Assembly (NCBI GenBank): GCA_019636285.1 | Contig: JAHBXV010000008.1 | Coordinates: 62,001 to 126,000, forward strand | Source: Planctomycetaceae bacterium | GTDB lineage: Bacteria > Planctomycetota > Planctomycetia > Planctomycetales > Planctomycetaceae | Length of the DNA stretch: 64,000 nt | Direction of reading: 5' to 3' | Shown here: positions 29,621-38,278 of the stretch, in pieces | How the letters are laid out: every line of letters starts with the position of its first letter | How positions within the stretch are numbered: the stretch's first letter is position 1 | The notes under the pieces: generated by a model | What the model saw: only the letters and a program-made list of their open reading frames with translations | Database searches by the model: none | Told to the model about the DNA's origin: nothing | Made by a program: the position numbers and the translations under genes

Positions 29621-31048
29621 ATGTCACCCGTCGAATTCGCCCGGCAGCAATCCCGGCGGCATTTTCTGAACGAGTGCGGTCTTGGCTTGGGGGGTATGGC
29701 CCTCTCCAGCCTTCTCGCCTGCGAAGGCAGAAGTGCCGATCGTCGCACCAATCCACTTGTCGCCGCGCAACCCCATTTTCCGGGCAAAGCCAAGGCCGTC
29801 ATCTACCTGTTCATGGCGGGCGGCCCCAGCCAGTTGGAACTCTTCGACGAGAAACCGAAGCTGCGTGAATTGCACGACCAGGTCGTGCCGGAGTCGTTCA
29901 CTAAGGGTAAACGGTTCGCCTTCATCAAACCCGACGCCAAACTCGTCGGCTCGGTCCGCAAGTTCGACCGGGTCGGCGAATGCGGCATGACTCTCAGCGA
30001 ACTGCTGCCGTATCACCGCGAGATTGTCGACGACGTCTGCTGGCTGAAAGGAATGAAGACCGACGTCTTCAACCACGGCCCCGCGAAGGTCTTCGTCAAC
30101 ACCGGCTCGCCCCAGTTCGGCCGTCCCAGCATGGGGTCGTGGGTCACCTACGGCCTGGGAAGTGAGTCAAACAGTCTCCCCGGCTTCGTCGTCCTGCAAT
30201 CCGGTCCGCGCGGTCCGCGCGGCGGCGCGGCTCTTTATTCCAGTGGCTTCCTCCCCTCGGTTCATCAGGGCGTCCCCTTCCTGAAAGGGGCCAACCCGAT
30301 CCTCGATCTGGCCCCACCGCCCACGGTCACCGGCGATCAACAGGCGGCTTTCGTCGATGCCGTCCGCGATCTCAATCGCCTCCATCAAGGCGTCGTTGGC
30401 GACCCGGAAATCGCCACGCGCATCGCGGCTTACGAAATGGCCTACCGCATGCAGTCGAGCGCGCCGGAACTCATGGACCTGTCCGGCGAGACCAAGGAAA
30501 CGCTCGAGCTGTACGGCGTGAATCTCGGCCAGCCCTCGTTCGCCTCAAACTGCCTGCTGGCACGGCGGCTCGTTGAACGCGGCGTGCGCTTCGTCCAGTT
30601 GTATCACACCGACTGGGATCACCACGGCGGGGCCCTCGATCTCGGCAAGTCGCTTGACCAGGTCTGCGGCGAAGTCGATCGACCGTCAGCCGCGCTCGTG
30701 AAGGATCTCAAACGCCTGGGCTTGCTCGATTCCACCCTTGTCGTCTGGGGCGGTGAATTCGGACGAACCCCCATGGGCGAAAGCCGCGAGTCAATCGGCC
30801 GCGACCACCATATCGACGCTTACACGATGTGGCTGGCTGGCGGGGGCGTGAAGCCCGGCTACATTCACGGCATGACGGACGAAATCGGCTACAACGTCGT
30901 TGAGCAGCGAGTGCATGTGCATGACTTGCAGGCCACGATTCTCCATCAGTTGGGACTCGATCACACCCGGCTGACCTATCGCTTCCAGGGCCGCGATTTC
31001 CGCCTGACCGATGTGCATGGCGAGGTCGTCCACGATATTCTCGCGTAG
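29621..31048 (+). CDS. DUF1501 (sulfatase-like fold) Tat-exported protein
   Basis: The twin-arginine signal RRHFLNECGLGLGGMALSSL leads a DUF1501 domain, an alkaline-phosphatase/sulfatase-like fold: AVIYLFMAGGPSQLELFDEK, GRPSMGSWVTYGLG, LYHTDWDHHG, WGGEFGRTPMGE and GRDHHIDAYTMWLAGGG with metal-ligand-like Asp and His. ATG 29621 is chosen because AGGAGA precedes it; an earlier ATG at 29585 overlaps the upstream gene. It is the usual partner of the preceding DUF1549/DUF1553 gene, 10 bp away. Confidence 0.9.
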   Translation: MSPVEFARQQSRRHFLNECGLGLGGMALSSLLACEGRSADRRTNPLVAAQPHFPGKAKAVIYLFMAGGPSQLELFDEKPKLRELHDQVVPESFTKGKRFAFIKPDAKLVGSVRKFDRVGECGMTLSELLPYHREIVDDVCWLKGMKTDVFNHGPAKVFVNTGSPQFGRPSMGSWVTYGLGSESNSLPGFVVLQSGPRGPRGGAALYSSGFLPSVHQGVPFLKGANPILDLAPPPTVTGDQQAAFVDAVRDLNRLHQGVVGDPEIATRIAAYEMAYRMQSSAPELMDLSGETKETLELYGVNLGQPSFASNCLLARRLVERGVRFVQLYHTDWDHHGGALDLGKSLDQVCGEVDRPSAALVKDLKRLGLLDSTLVVWGGEFGRTPMGESRESIGRDHHIDAYTMWLAGGGVKPGYIHGMTDEIGYNVVEQRVHVHDLQATILHQLGLDHTRLTYRFQGRDFRLTDVHGEVVHDILA

Positions 31049-31100
31049 ATCGTCGGCGACTTGGCAGCCGATGGTTGTCGATCCCTTCGCGAGTTGCGTC

Positions 31101-32015
31101 ATGCCTGCCGCCGAGTCCGTCCGCTGCCGCTGGGAAGGTGTCTTCCCGGCGATGGTCACGCAGTTCCGCCAGGACCAGTCTCTCGACCTCGCGGGAACGG
31201 CCCGGCATCTCGAACGCCTGATTCAATCGGGCATTCAGGGAATCGTTGTGTGCGGTTCGCTGGGGGAAAGCCAGACCCTTTCGGCAGACGAGCGCCGCCA
31301 ACTGGTGGATACCGCCGTTGCGACAGCTGCGGGAAGAATCCCCATCATCGCTGGGATCGCGGCCCTGTCGACCTCCCAGGCCTGCGATCAGATTCGGGCC
31401 GCGGAAGAAGGCGGTGCCGCCGGGCTGATGGTCATGCCCGCCATGGTCTACCGGGCCGATCCTCGCGAAGCAGTCCAGTTCTACCGCCAGGTCGCGAAGG
31501 CCGTCCGCACATCCTGGATGCTCTACAACAACCCGATTGCCTACCCGGTTGATGCAACTCCGGAACTCCTTAAGCAACTCGTCGATCTCGACAACCTGCT
31601 CGCCGTCAAAGAAAGCTCGGGCAATACGCGACGGATCGTCGAAATCCGCCAGCGCTGTGGCGACCGATTCAAGATGTTCGTCGGCGTCGACGACCTGATT
31701 CTCGAATCGTCAATCCTGGGAATCGACGGCTGGATCGCCGGGGCCGGCGCCGCATTTCCGGACGAGAACCAGCGTTTGTGGGAACTGCTTCGCGCGCGGG
31801 AGTGGGATGCCGCCCGCTCGCTCTACGAGTGGTTCGCACCCCTGATGAAGCTCGACACGCACGTCAAATTCGTGCAGTACATCAAGCTGGCCATTCAGGA
31901 AACCGGGCTTGGAACCGAATGGGTCCGCGAACCCCGCCTGCCGCTGGCCGGGGCGGAACGCGAAGAGATCTTGGCGATCATCCGTCGGACAATCGCCACC
32001 CGCCCTCGCAAGTAG
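31101..32015 (+). CDS. DapA-family aldolase/deaminase (candidate pyrroline-4-hydroxy-2-carboxylate deaminase)
   Basis: This is a Schiff-base TIM-barrel lyase: GVFPAMVTQFRQDQSLDL, CGSLGESQTLSADER, Tyr142 in WMLYNNPIAYPV and the catalytic Lys170 in LLAVKESSGNTRR. The family covers dihydrodipicolinate synthase, N-acetylneuraminate lyase and Pyr4H2C deaminase. The adjacent proline-racemase-family gene suggests the last, an enzyme of hydroxyproline breakdown, but residues alone do not prove it. ATG 31101 is chosen; ATG 31071 is possible. Confidence 0.8.
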   Translation: MPAAESVRCRWEGVFPAMVTQFRQDQSLDLAGTARHLERLIQSGIQGIVVCGSLGESQTLSADERRQLVDTAVATAAGRIPIIAGIAALSTSQACDQIRAAEEGGAAGLMVMPAMVYRADPREAVQFYRQVAKAVRTSWMLYNNPIAYPVDATPELLKQLVDLDNLLAVKESSGNTRRIVEIRQRCGDRFKMFVGVDDLILESSILGIDGWIAGAGAAFPDENQRLWELLRAREWDAARSLYEWFAPLMKLDTHVKFVQYIKLAIQETGLGTEWVREPRLPLAGAEREEILAIIRRTIATRPRK

Positions 32016-32060
32016 CCCTTCGTCTCCGTCGTCGCTCCTGTCGCGGAAGTGCGATTCAAT

Positions 32061-32981
32061 ATGCGCGTCATCGATTCCCACACCGCCGGCGAACCAACCC
32101 GCACGATTGTCGAAGGTGGCCCCGATCTGGGAACCGGCACCGCGGCCGAACGACTCGAACGATTTCGCCAGAGCTTCGACCATGTGCGCACCGCCGTTGT
32201 CCGCGAGCCGCGCGGTTCGGATGTCCTTGTGGGAGCATGGATCGGCCCGCCCAGCGATCCCACATGCGCGGCGGCCGTGATCTTCTTCAACAATGTCGGC
32301 TACCTCGGCATGTGTGGGCACGGCACGATCGGGGTCGTCGCCACGCTCGCCTGGCTCGGTCGACTTCAACGCGGTGAGCATCGGCTCGAGACCCCCGTCG
32401 GCATCGTGACCGTGGTCCTCAACGATTCGGGAGAAGTCTCCGTCCGCAATGTCCCCTGCTGGCGCGTCGCCACTCAGGTTTCGATCGATGTCGCTGGCCA
32501 TGGAACCGTGCGCGGCGATGTCGCCTGGGGAGGCAACTGGTTCTTCCTGACCGAAGACCACGGCCAGTCGATCGATCTCCAGCACGCCTCTTCACTGGTC
32601 ACATTCGCGTCCAAGGTTCGCCACGCGGTCAACACTCAGGGTTATCCCGAGGTCGACCACATCGAACTCTTCGGCCCACCCAGAAACGCCTCTGCCAACT
32701 CCGCGAACTTCGTCCTGTGCCCCGGCGCGGCCTACGACCGCTCACCATGCGGCACCGGGACCAGCGCGAAGCTGGCGTGCCTGGCAGCCGCCGGCAAACT
32801 CGCCCCCGGCGAAGAGTGGATACAGGAGGGGATCCTTGGCACATCATTCCGAGGCCGCTACGTCCGCGACGAAACCCGCCCGGACGCCATCATTCCCACG
32901 ATCACGGGAACCGCCCATATCACGGCCGATAGCCGACTCGTCTTCGACAAGCACGACCCCTTCCAATGGGGCATCCACTAA
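32061..32981 (+). CDS. Proline racemase family protein, probable 4-hydroxyproline 2-epimerase
   Basis: The family signature MRVIDSHTAGEPTR is at the start, fixing ATG 32061. Two catalytic cysteines are present: Cys85 in GMCGHGTIG and Cys230 in RSPCGTGTSAKLA. Members with both Cys epimerise or racemise, while the related 3-hydroxyproline dehydratases replace the first Cys. With a DapA-like gene upstream and RidA and D-amino-acid-type genes downstream, 4-hydroxyproline to its cis-D isomer is the likely reaction. The 3' end overlaps the convergent ridA by 4 bp. Confidence 0.85.
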   Translation: MRVIDSHTAGEPTRTIVEGGPDLGTGTAAERLERFRQSFDHVRTAVVREPRGSDVLVGAWIGPPSDPTCAAAVIFFNNVGYLGMCGHGTIGVVATLAWLGRLQRGEHRLETPVGIVTVVLNDSGEVSVRNVPCWRVATQVSIDVAGHGTVRGDVAWGGNWFFLTEDHGQSIDLQHASSLVTFASKVRHAVNTQGYPEVDHIELFGPPRNASANSANFVLCPGAAYDRSPCGTGTSAKLACLAAAGKLAPGEEWIQEGILGTSFRGRYVRDETRPDAIIPTITGTAHITADSRLVFDKHDPFQWGIH

Positions 32982-33367
32982 CCGGCCGACGTTTCCCGAT
33001 AAGCAATCACATCAACTTCAAACTTGATCGAATCCGTCCCCAGACATCCCACCAGCGTGGTCCGCGCCGGCAGGGGCTCTTGGAACAGTTCGCGATACAG
33101 CCGATTGTATTCGGCGAGATATTCTTCCTTCGCCACATACGACGTCACGCGAACCACGTCATCCATCGTGCAGCCTGCCGCCCCGAGAATCCGCCGGACA
33201 TGGTCGAAAGACCGCGCAAACTCCTCCGCGAACGTTCCCAGCAAAATCTGCCCCGTATCGCTCACCGATGCCTGCCCGGAAACAAACACAAACGGCCCGG
33301 CAGCAACGGCAGGACTGAACGGCAAATGGCTCGTGGGAATGTCCCCAGTAATAGCAGTCCGCGGCAT
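32978..33367 (-). CDS. RidA family enamine/imine deaminase
   Basis: RidA proteins hydrolyse reactive enamine and imine intermediates made by PLP enzymes. The trimer-forming fold is recognised from FVFVSGQASVSDTGQIL, DVVRVTSYVA and the conserved Arg in LPARTTLVGC; the end strand IKFEVDVIAY follows. ATG 33367 fits AGGAA upstream (ATG 33373 is possible). It is convergent with, and overlaps, the racemase gene, and likely shares its pathway with the following minus-strand PLP enzyme. Confidence 0.88.
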   Translation of the reverse strand: MPRTAITGDIPTSHLPFSPAVAAGPFVFVSGQASVSDTGQILLGTFAEEFARSFDHVRRILGAAGCTMDDVVRVTSYVAKEEYLAEYNRLYRELFQEPLPARTTLVGCLGTDSIKFEVDVIAYRETSAG

Positions 33368-33442
33368 CGGCATTTCCTGTGTTCACCAGGCCCGTCGCCC
33401 AGTCGAGTAACTTCGTCAGCGCATCTGACTTTTGTGACTTTT

Positions 33443-33477
33443 CACCAACCACCACCCACTAACTACCAACCACTCTC
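33443..33477. repeat. CA-rich intergenic repeat, copy 1
   Basis: A run of CACCAACCACC/ACTACCAACCACTC words runs up to the stop of the D-threonine-aldolase-like gene. Similar runs occur at 39638, 44441 and, weaker, 46459. Confidence 0.55.
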
Positions 33478-34579
33478 AATAAGTCATCCTTCTCGCTCGC
33501 GAGGCAATCGGCCACGCCTCAACAGCTCGGCCGACCCGCACCACCCACGCTTCCTGATGCAACGCCATTGTCGGGCAGATATGCGTTGGCAGCGCGTACA
33601 ACACGTCACCCGGCGTCCAGTCGCTTCTGGTGGTTTCGAGAACCAGGTGCTCCTCGCTATGGCGAATCACTTTCGTGACCTCCACATTGAAGAACGTCGC
33701 CCGAGGATGCGGCATTTCGGAGGATACCGCTTTGTGACCCAGGTCAACGCAAATGCGATTCGGCCTCGGCGTACTCACGACGCGGGTCAGGAGCACCGCC
33801 GCATTTAGAAAGTCAAGATCGGGGCAGGCAGCCGGTTGCCCGGTATCCCACAACACGGTTGTCCCCGCCCCCACTTCGACATCGGGATGATCGCCAAACC
33901 GTGGAAATGTCGGCGTCCCGGAGGCAATCACCTTGGGAACGGCATGACCGGATTTCGTCAGCCGGTCTCGCAGCTCCCAGACCGGTGCGAAGGCTGTCTC
34001 GACATCCGCCTGCAAGCCCTCGACGGTCTGGTTGATGAGTTGGCCGTCATACGCATGAAAACCCGCCGCGCGAACTCCTGGGGTGGAACACATCTCGCGA
34101 TAAAGCGACTCCGCTTCCGGCCCGGGCAGTATCCCCGTTCGTTCCATGCCGACGTTAAGGTCAAGATAGACATCGACGTCGATCCCCTCGGCGACAAACC
34201 CCGCTGACATCGCCCGCAGAGTAACCGGATGATCGACAATCGCTGAAAATCGCGTCTTCGGAAATGCTTTCACCAGCTTCGCGAACCGTCCAATATTCGG
34301 CCCGACAAGCGGAAAGGCGAGCAGCACATCCTCACCGCCGGCTTCCGCCGTCATTTCCGCCTCGGCGATCGTCGACGTTTTGAACTTCCGAATCCCGGCG
34401 TCGAGTTTCATCCGCACCACTTGCGGCAGCTTGTGCGTTTTCACATGCGGTCGCAGGCGGTCGACATTTCCGGCCCCCTCAATCATCCGCCTCAGGTTCT
34501 CCTGAATGCGATCGGGATAGAGCAGGATCGTCGGCGACGCAATGTCGGCCTCATTCGCAATGCGAAACCAGTCGCTCAA
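33476..34579 (-). CDS. D-threonine aldolase/D-serine dehydratase-like PLP enzyme
   Basis: A fold III PLP enzyme of the D-TA family. The PLP lysine is in RPHVKTHK (Lys47), the barrel continues through DVYLDLNVGMERTGI, and the C-terminal domain has the metal-binding pair in PTHICPTMALHQEA (His-x-Cys). These enzymes cleave or dehydrate D-beta-hydroxy amino acids. TTG 34579 is chosen since CAGGGAG lies about 8 bases upstream and the protein then begins in family register (MSDWFRIANEADIASPT); an ATG at 34651 would add 24 unsupported residues. A link to the neighbouring racemase and RidA genes is inferred. Confidence 0.83.
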   Translation of the reverse strand: MSDWFRIANEADIASPTILLYPDRIQENLRRMIEGAGNVDRLRPHVKTHKLPQVVRMKLDAGIRKFKTSTIAEAEMTAEAGGEDVLLAFPLVGPNIGRFAKLVKAFPKTRFSAIVDHPVTLRAMSAGFVAEGIDVDVYLDLNVGMERTGILPGPEAESLYREMCSTPGVRAAGFHAYDGQLINQTVEGLQADVETAFAPVWELRDRLTKSGHAVPKVIASGTPTFPRFGDHPDVEVGAGTTVLWDTGQPAACPDLDFLNAAVLLTRVVSTPRPNRICVDLGHKAVSSEMPHPRATFFNVEVTKVIRHSEEHLVLETTRSDWTPGDVLYALPTHICPTMALHQEAWVVRVGRAVEAWPIASRARRMTY

Positions 34580-34750
34580 CGGAAAACTCCCTGCCGAAAA
34601 AAGACAACGCCTCAACACCCGCATCGGACGAGACACCGCCGGCCGCGTCACTTCATTCAGCCAGCCACCTCGACCATTCGAGAATCCAGATTCTGGCCAA
34701 GCTCATTCCATCGATGCAACAGACCCCACCCGCTGTTTTCTCGCAGCTCG

Positions 34751-34845
34751 CCATTCTCCGCGTCCTCTGCGACCTCCGCGCGCAAAATCATCCTTCGCGA
34801 GAGTCCTGAATCTACCGCAGAGGTCGCCGAGAGCGCGGAGAAATG
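34751..34845. repeat. Imperfect inverted repeat in the 34580-34985 intergenic region
   Basis: Arms at about 34751-34780 and 34815-34845 (first arm starting CCATTCTCCGCG, second ending CGCGGAGAAATGG) pair with a few mismatches. The words CTCTGCGACCTC are of a kind widely dispersed in bacterial genomes. The rest of this 406-bp gap shows no gene. Confidence 0.5.
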
Positions 34846-34985
34846 GATTGCGCAATAACTCGCGATCTCTAAATTCGTGCGCTATCACACACAAAACCGC
34901 TCTTGGCAGAGGTCGCCAGACCACCTACATTCCCCCACGCAATGTGGACCGTGGGCCGGTCCGCGAAAGGGGAGATTGTATCGCG

Positions 34986-35420
34986 ATGGTTCGGCGTCGC
35001 CCGCTGCTGACGGCTTCATTCTGCCGCCATGTCTGGCTGGGCCTCTTCATCGCCTGCGCCGCGACAGGCTGCGTCTCGCGGCGGATGACCATCCACTCCA
35101 ATCCGCCCGGCGCGCTGGTCCTTCTGGACGGCAAGGAAATCGGCTACACCCCCTGCTCGGCCGACTTTCTCTACTACGGCACCCGCGAAGTCACGCTCAT
35201 CAAGGACGGCTACGAGACGCTGACCGTCATGCAGCCGGTCAAAGCGCCGTGGTATCAGACGCCGGGAATCGACTTCTTCTCGGACAATCTGGCGCTGCAT
35301 AACATCACCGACCGCCACGATTTCCAGTACGCGATGCAGCCCCGGGCTCTCCCCTCGAATCGCGACGTCCTCGACCGCGCCCAACAACTGCGCTCAAACG
35401 CCCTCATCGGCGGCCCGTGA
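34986..35420 (+). CDS. PEGA-domain lipoprotein
   Basis: The 144-residue protein has a signal sequence with lipobox AATGC (Cys29), then a PEGA domain (TIHSNPPGALVLLDGKEIGY, ending TLIKDGYETLT). PEGA domains occur in surface and periplasmic proteins and are thought to bind cell-envelope components. The C-terminal 60 residues (WYQTPGIDFFSDNLALHNIT) are typical of planctomycete PEGA lipoproteins; I know no function. ATG 34986 follows GGGGAG at some distance. Confidence 0.78.
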   Translation: MVRRRPLLTASFCRHVWLGLFIACAATGCVSRRMTIHSNPPGALVLLDGKEIGYTPCSADFLYYGTREVTLIKDGYETLTVMQPVKAPWYQTPGIDFFSDNLALHNITDRHDFQYAMQPRALPSNRDVLDRAQQLRSNALIGGP

Positions 35421-35439
35421 GACTTACGGGCATCTAAAG

Positions 35440-35608
35440 GTAGGCTGGGATAGCCCATAGGCATATCCCAGCATCTTCTACAGTTGTTCCCAGATTGCGT
35501 CTGGGAACAACTCTCCCCGAGGCTCTGCCTCGTAAGTTTGAGTGAGGGCGAAGAGCCTAGGAACGAGACAAAGACCGTATGCTTGCCTCGGAGAACAGAT
35601 GCAAGCAT
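35440..35608. repeat. Cluster of four different hairpins
   Basis: Within 170 bp: GCTGGGAT/ATCCCAGC (35444-35472); GTTGTTCCCAGA/TCTGGGAACAAC with loop TTGCG (35483-35511, perfect 12 bp); CGAGGC/GCCTCG with loop TCT (35518-35532); ATGCTTGC/GCAAGCAT (35579-35608). There is no ORF of note. It merges into the family 2 element that follows. Confidence 0.65.
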
Positions 35609-35618
35609 GGCACCTCGC

Positions 35619-35895
35619 CGGTAACCCTCATTGCTGTCGTCCCCCACCGGCAAGCCGGTGGGAACGGGAGTTTGACAGCTAGAAACCCGCTCAGGTCCGC
35701 CCCCGGCCAGCTTGACTGGCCGGAGCCAAAGTTTGATGGCTAGTCCCGATCCTGCCGCGCCAGACGTGGCTTCCTGCCGATCAAGACGGCAAAGGAGCGG
35801 GGAAATATGGCTTGGGAACGGCCTCTAGCCGTCAAACTTTTCGTCCGGCGGGGCGAGCACGCCGGGGCGTCGATCGATCAAAAGGGTTAACAGCG
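35619..35895 (+). repeat. Family 2 multi-hairpin element, copy A
   Basis: Four hairpins: 35643-35662 (CCCACCGG, loop CAAG), 35703-35723 (CCGGCCAG, loop CTTGA), 35775-35791 (TGCCG/CGGCA), 35845-35865 (CCGGCG/CGCCGG). Conserved linkers include GAACGGGAGTTTGACAGCTAG-like and GGCTTCCTGCCG words and an end segment with TCGATCGATCAA and AGGGTTAA. The whole unit matches the reverse complement of 55850-56175. It sits between the PEGA gene and the end of the MCE gene. Confidence 0.8.
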
Positions 35896-35934
35896 TCGCA
35901 GACCACCCCGGAGTTATCGTTGCCGCAAGCCGGT

Positions 35935-37089
35935 CTAATTCCGACCCCGAAGAATCCCACCGGTCTGGCGAATGCCGCCGCCGTTCCCTTCCAGGACTTC
36001 GCTGTCCTTCAGGCCATTGCTCGGCTTCACGGCCCCGCCGACACCAAGAATCTCCGGATGGCGGGCAATCTTGTCCGAGAACTCTTTCACGTCCCGCAAG
36101 ACGGGCTCCAGGTTCCGCAACAGGACGGCCAGCGACTCGGACGAACGCGCCATGTTCTCGTAAAGCGCCGGATCCGATGCCAGGCGCTGCAAGCTACCGT
36201 CTTCGGAATTCACGACTCGCGAGAACCGATGCAACTCGCCCAGCAGCCCATCAAGATGGCCCAGACTGCTGTCGAGTTTGGCGACCATCAATTCGCCCCG
36301 TTTTCCAACGGGTTCGGTGACCTGGGTGAGATTCGCGAGATTGCGATTGATGAGCGAGATGGAAGACCGCGTCGCGGCGATCGTGTCCCGCGTTTCGTTG
36401 ACGAGTTGCGGCATCCCCTGCAGAGTCGCTTTGAGCGCCTCCTGGGTCGCCGGATCCGCGAGAATCTGATTGGCTTCCGCGATCATCACGTTCGCCGACT
36501 GCATCGTGATCGTGAACTGGTGCAGCGACTCCGCCGCCCGCTCGATGACCAGGTCGAGGTCGCCGCGCTTAGTGTCCATCAGCATGTTGACATTCTTTGC
36601 GACCTTCTCCCACTCGTGGCTCGTGCTGGAAAAAGCCTCCAGTGTCTGCATCGCGCGGCCTTCCAGCCGCTGTACCATCGCGACCACGTCGGCGCCTGGC
36701 TCACCCGCCAGGCGGTCGCCCTCCTGAAAGGGTTCCGGACCGACCCCGGCCAGAATTTCAACGGCGACATCCCCCAGAAGCGCTCGAGTAACAATGGCCC
36801 GGCTGTCGTTCGGCAGGCGGATTTCCTCGCGGATGTCGAGCGTCACCAGCACGCCGCGATACTGCGGATCGAGGACGATCTCGCGAACATTCCCGATCGA
36901 CAGACCATTCAGGAGGACCGGGGCATTGGGATATAATCCCGAGGCCGACGAAAGCTCCAAGGTCAGCGCGTAGCGATCCTCGAACTTCTTCTGCAGATCC
37001 CCAAAGCGAATCGCCATGGCGATCCCGAGCGACAGCGCGAGCATGACGAGCAGGCCCACGCGAAACTGCATCTGTCGTTCGTTCGCCAT
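35935..37089 (-). CDS. MCE/MlaD-family lipid-transport protein
   Basis: One N-terminal membrane helix (VGLLVMLALSLGIAMAIRFG) anchors a single MCE domain (SASGLYPNAPVLLNGLSIGNV, VLVTLDIREEIRLPNDSRAI), followed by about 220 residues of helical, coiled-coil-prone sequence. MlaD-type proteins form hexameric rings that pass phospholipids between membranes, working with the MlaE permease and MlaF ATPase encoded upstream. ATG 37089 has AAGGAAG upstream. It is the last gene of the mlaE-mlaF-mlaD order on the minus strand. Confidence 0.85.
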   Translation of the reverse strand: MANERQMQFRVGLLVMLALSLGIAMAIRFGDLQKKFEDRYALTLELSSASGLYPNAPVLLNGLSIGNVREIVLDPQYRGVLVTLDIREEIRLPNDSRAIVTRALLGDVAVEILAGVGPEPFQEGDRLAGEPGADVVAMVQRLEGRAMQTLEAFSSTSHEWEKVAKNVNMLMDTKRGDLDLVIERAAESLHQFTITMQSANVMIAEANQILADPATQEALKATLQGMPQLVNETRDTIAATRSSISLINRNLANLTQVTEPVGKRGELMVAKLDSSLGHLDGLLGELHRFSRVVNSEDGSLQRLASDPALYENMARSSESLAVLLRNLEPVLRDVKEFSDKIARHPEILGVGGAVKPSNGLKDSEVLEGNGGGIRQTGGILRGRN

Positions 37090-37136
37090 CGGATCGTGCT
37101 TCCTTGCCCCGAGACTGGATCATCGTGACTCGTGTC

Positions 37137-37250
37137 TTGTCACGGCTTCCTGTTCGTGTGCCACTGGCTCCGCCAGTGCGTCTTAAGTCTTTCATCTACT
37201 AAAAGATGCACATGCGAAACCAGCACCGCCCACCCGAATCTCTATTTTCG
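37137..37250. repeat. Family 1 element between mlaF-like and mlaD-like genes
   Basis: One intact hairpin (stem CACTGGC, loop TCC) at 37162-37178, preceded by the shared words TTGTCACGGCTTC and TTCGTGTGC. The second hairpin has decayed (CACATGCGAAACCAGCAC). Confidence 0.7.
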
Positions 37251-37300
37251 ACAGAGCCTTGGTCGAGGTATTTGCTCTCGGGGCGAGTACCAACTCGCCA

Positions 37301-38104
37301 TCAAGCCGCCGACAACTCCTGAATCCGGTCACCCGCCTCGCCGCGCACGAAGCTCGAAATCCGGCGATCTTCCACGGCAAACAGTTCCTCGGCCGTCCCG
37401 GCAAAAACAACCTGCGATTCGCCGGGCGCCAATCGCCCCAGCGGGTACAGCATCACGACGCGGTCCGCGACCCGCCGAACCGTGTGCATGTCGTGCGTGA
37501 CGACCACGCTGGTGACATGGTGCCGAGCTTGCGTCTGCAGGATCAGCTCGTTGATGACGTCGCTCATCACGGGGTCGAGACCCGTCGTCGGCTCATCGTA
37601 AAAGACAATCTCCGGCGACATCGCCATCGCTCGTGCCAGTCCGACGCGCTTTCGCATCCCTCCCGAGAGATCGGACGGTCGTTTCGCGGCCGTCGCTTCG
37701 GGCAGTCCGACGTCACGCAGACGATCGATGACCGCCGCGCGAATCTCCTTTTCCGGCAGTTTGAAGTTCTCACGCAGGCCGAACGCCACGTTCTCGTAAA
37801 CGCTCATGCTGTCAAACAGCGCGGCTCCCTGGAACAGGTAGCCCACTTTCCGGCGATCATCGCGCAACTGCCGCTTGGAACGCGAGGCGAGCGGCTGACC
37901 TTCCCAGAATACGTCGCCCCGGCTGGGTTCGAGAAGCCCGGCGAGGAGCTTGGTTGTCACGCTCTTGCCGCAGCCGCTCTCACCGATAATGACCAGTGTC
38001 TGGCCGCGATGGACGGTCAGCGAGACGTCGCGCAACACAGCTTGCTCGCCAAACGTACGATGCACGTTGCGAAGCTCCATCGCGATGTCGGGTTTGCTGG
38101 TCAT
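37301..38104 (-). CDS. MlaF-type ABC transporter ATP-binding protein
   Basis: This ATPase powers the lipid transporter. Walker A is IGESGCGKS, the signature [17 protein letters not shown], and Walker [12 protein letters not shown]; the GMRKR signature and [20 protein letters not shown] are typical of Mla/MCE ATPases. ATG 38104 is used (the frame opens at TTG 38110). The length of 267 residues is normal. Confidence 0.9.
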   Translation of the reverse strand: MTSKPDIAMELRNVHRTFGEQAVLRDVSLTVHRGQTLVIIGESGCGKSVTTKLLAGLLEPSRGDVFWEGQPLASRSKRQLRDDRRKVGYLFQGAALFDSMSVYENVAFGLRENFKLPEKEIRAAVIDRLRDVGLPEATAAKRPSDLSGGMRKRVGLARAMAMSPEIVFYDEPTTGLDPVMSDVINELILQTQARHHVTSVVVTHDMHTVRRVADRVVMLYPLGRLAPGESQVVFAGTAEELFAVEDRRISSFVRGEAGDRIQELSAA

Positions 38105-38161
38105 CGGCAATCAGCCATGTCCGGTGCTATCGGGCGATTCACGGCGAAACATTCTGGTGCT

Positions 38162-38278
38162 TTGTCACGGCTTGATTTTCGTGTGCCACTGGCTCCGCCA
38201 GTGTGCCTTAAGCCTTTCAGCCACAAAAAGAGGCACTGGCAGAGCCAGTGGCAACCAAACATTCAGACCAAGACACTA
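38162..38278. repeat. Family 1 element between mlaE-like and mlaF-like genes
   Basis: The best-preserved copy: hairpins 38187-38203 (loop TCC) and 38234-38250 (loop AGA), both with perfect 7-bp stems CACTGGC/GCCAGTG. Its right edge contains the stop codon of the mlaE-like gene, as with atpF and thrS. Confidence 0.8.

Noticed and set aside
35440-35895. CRISPR array
   Set aside because: The repeated hairpins differ in sequence and spacing, there are no regular direct repeats with unique spacers, and no cas gene is present.
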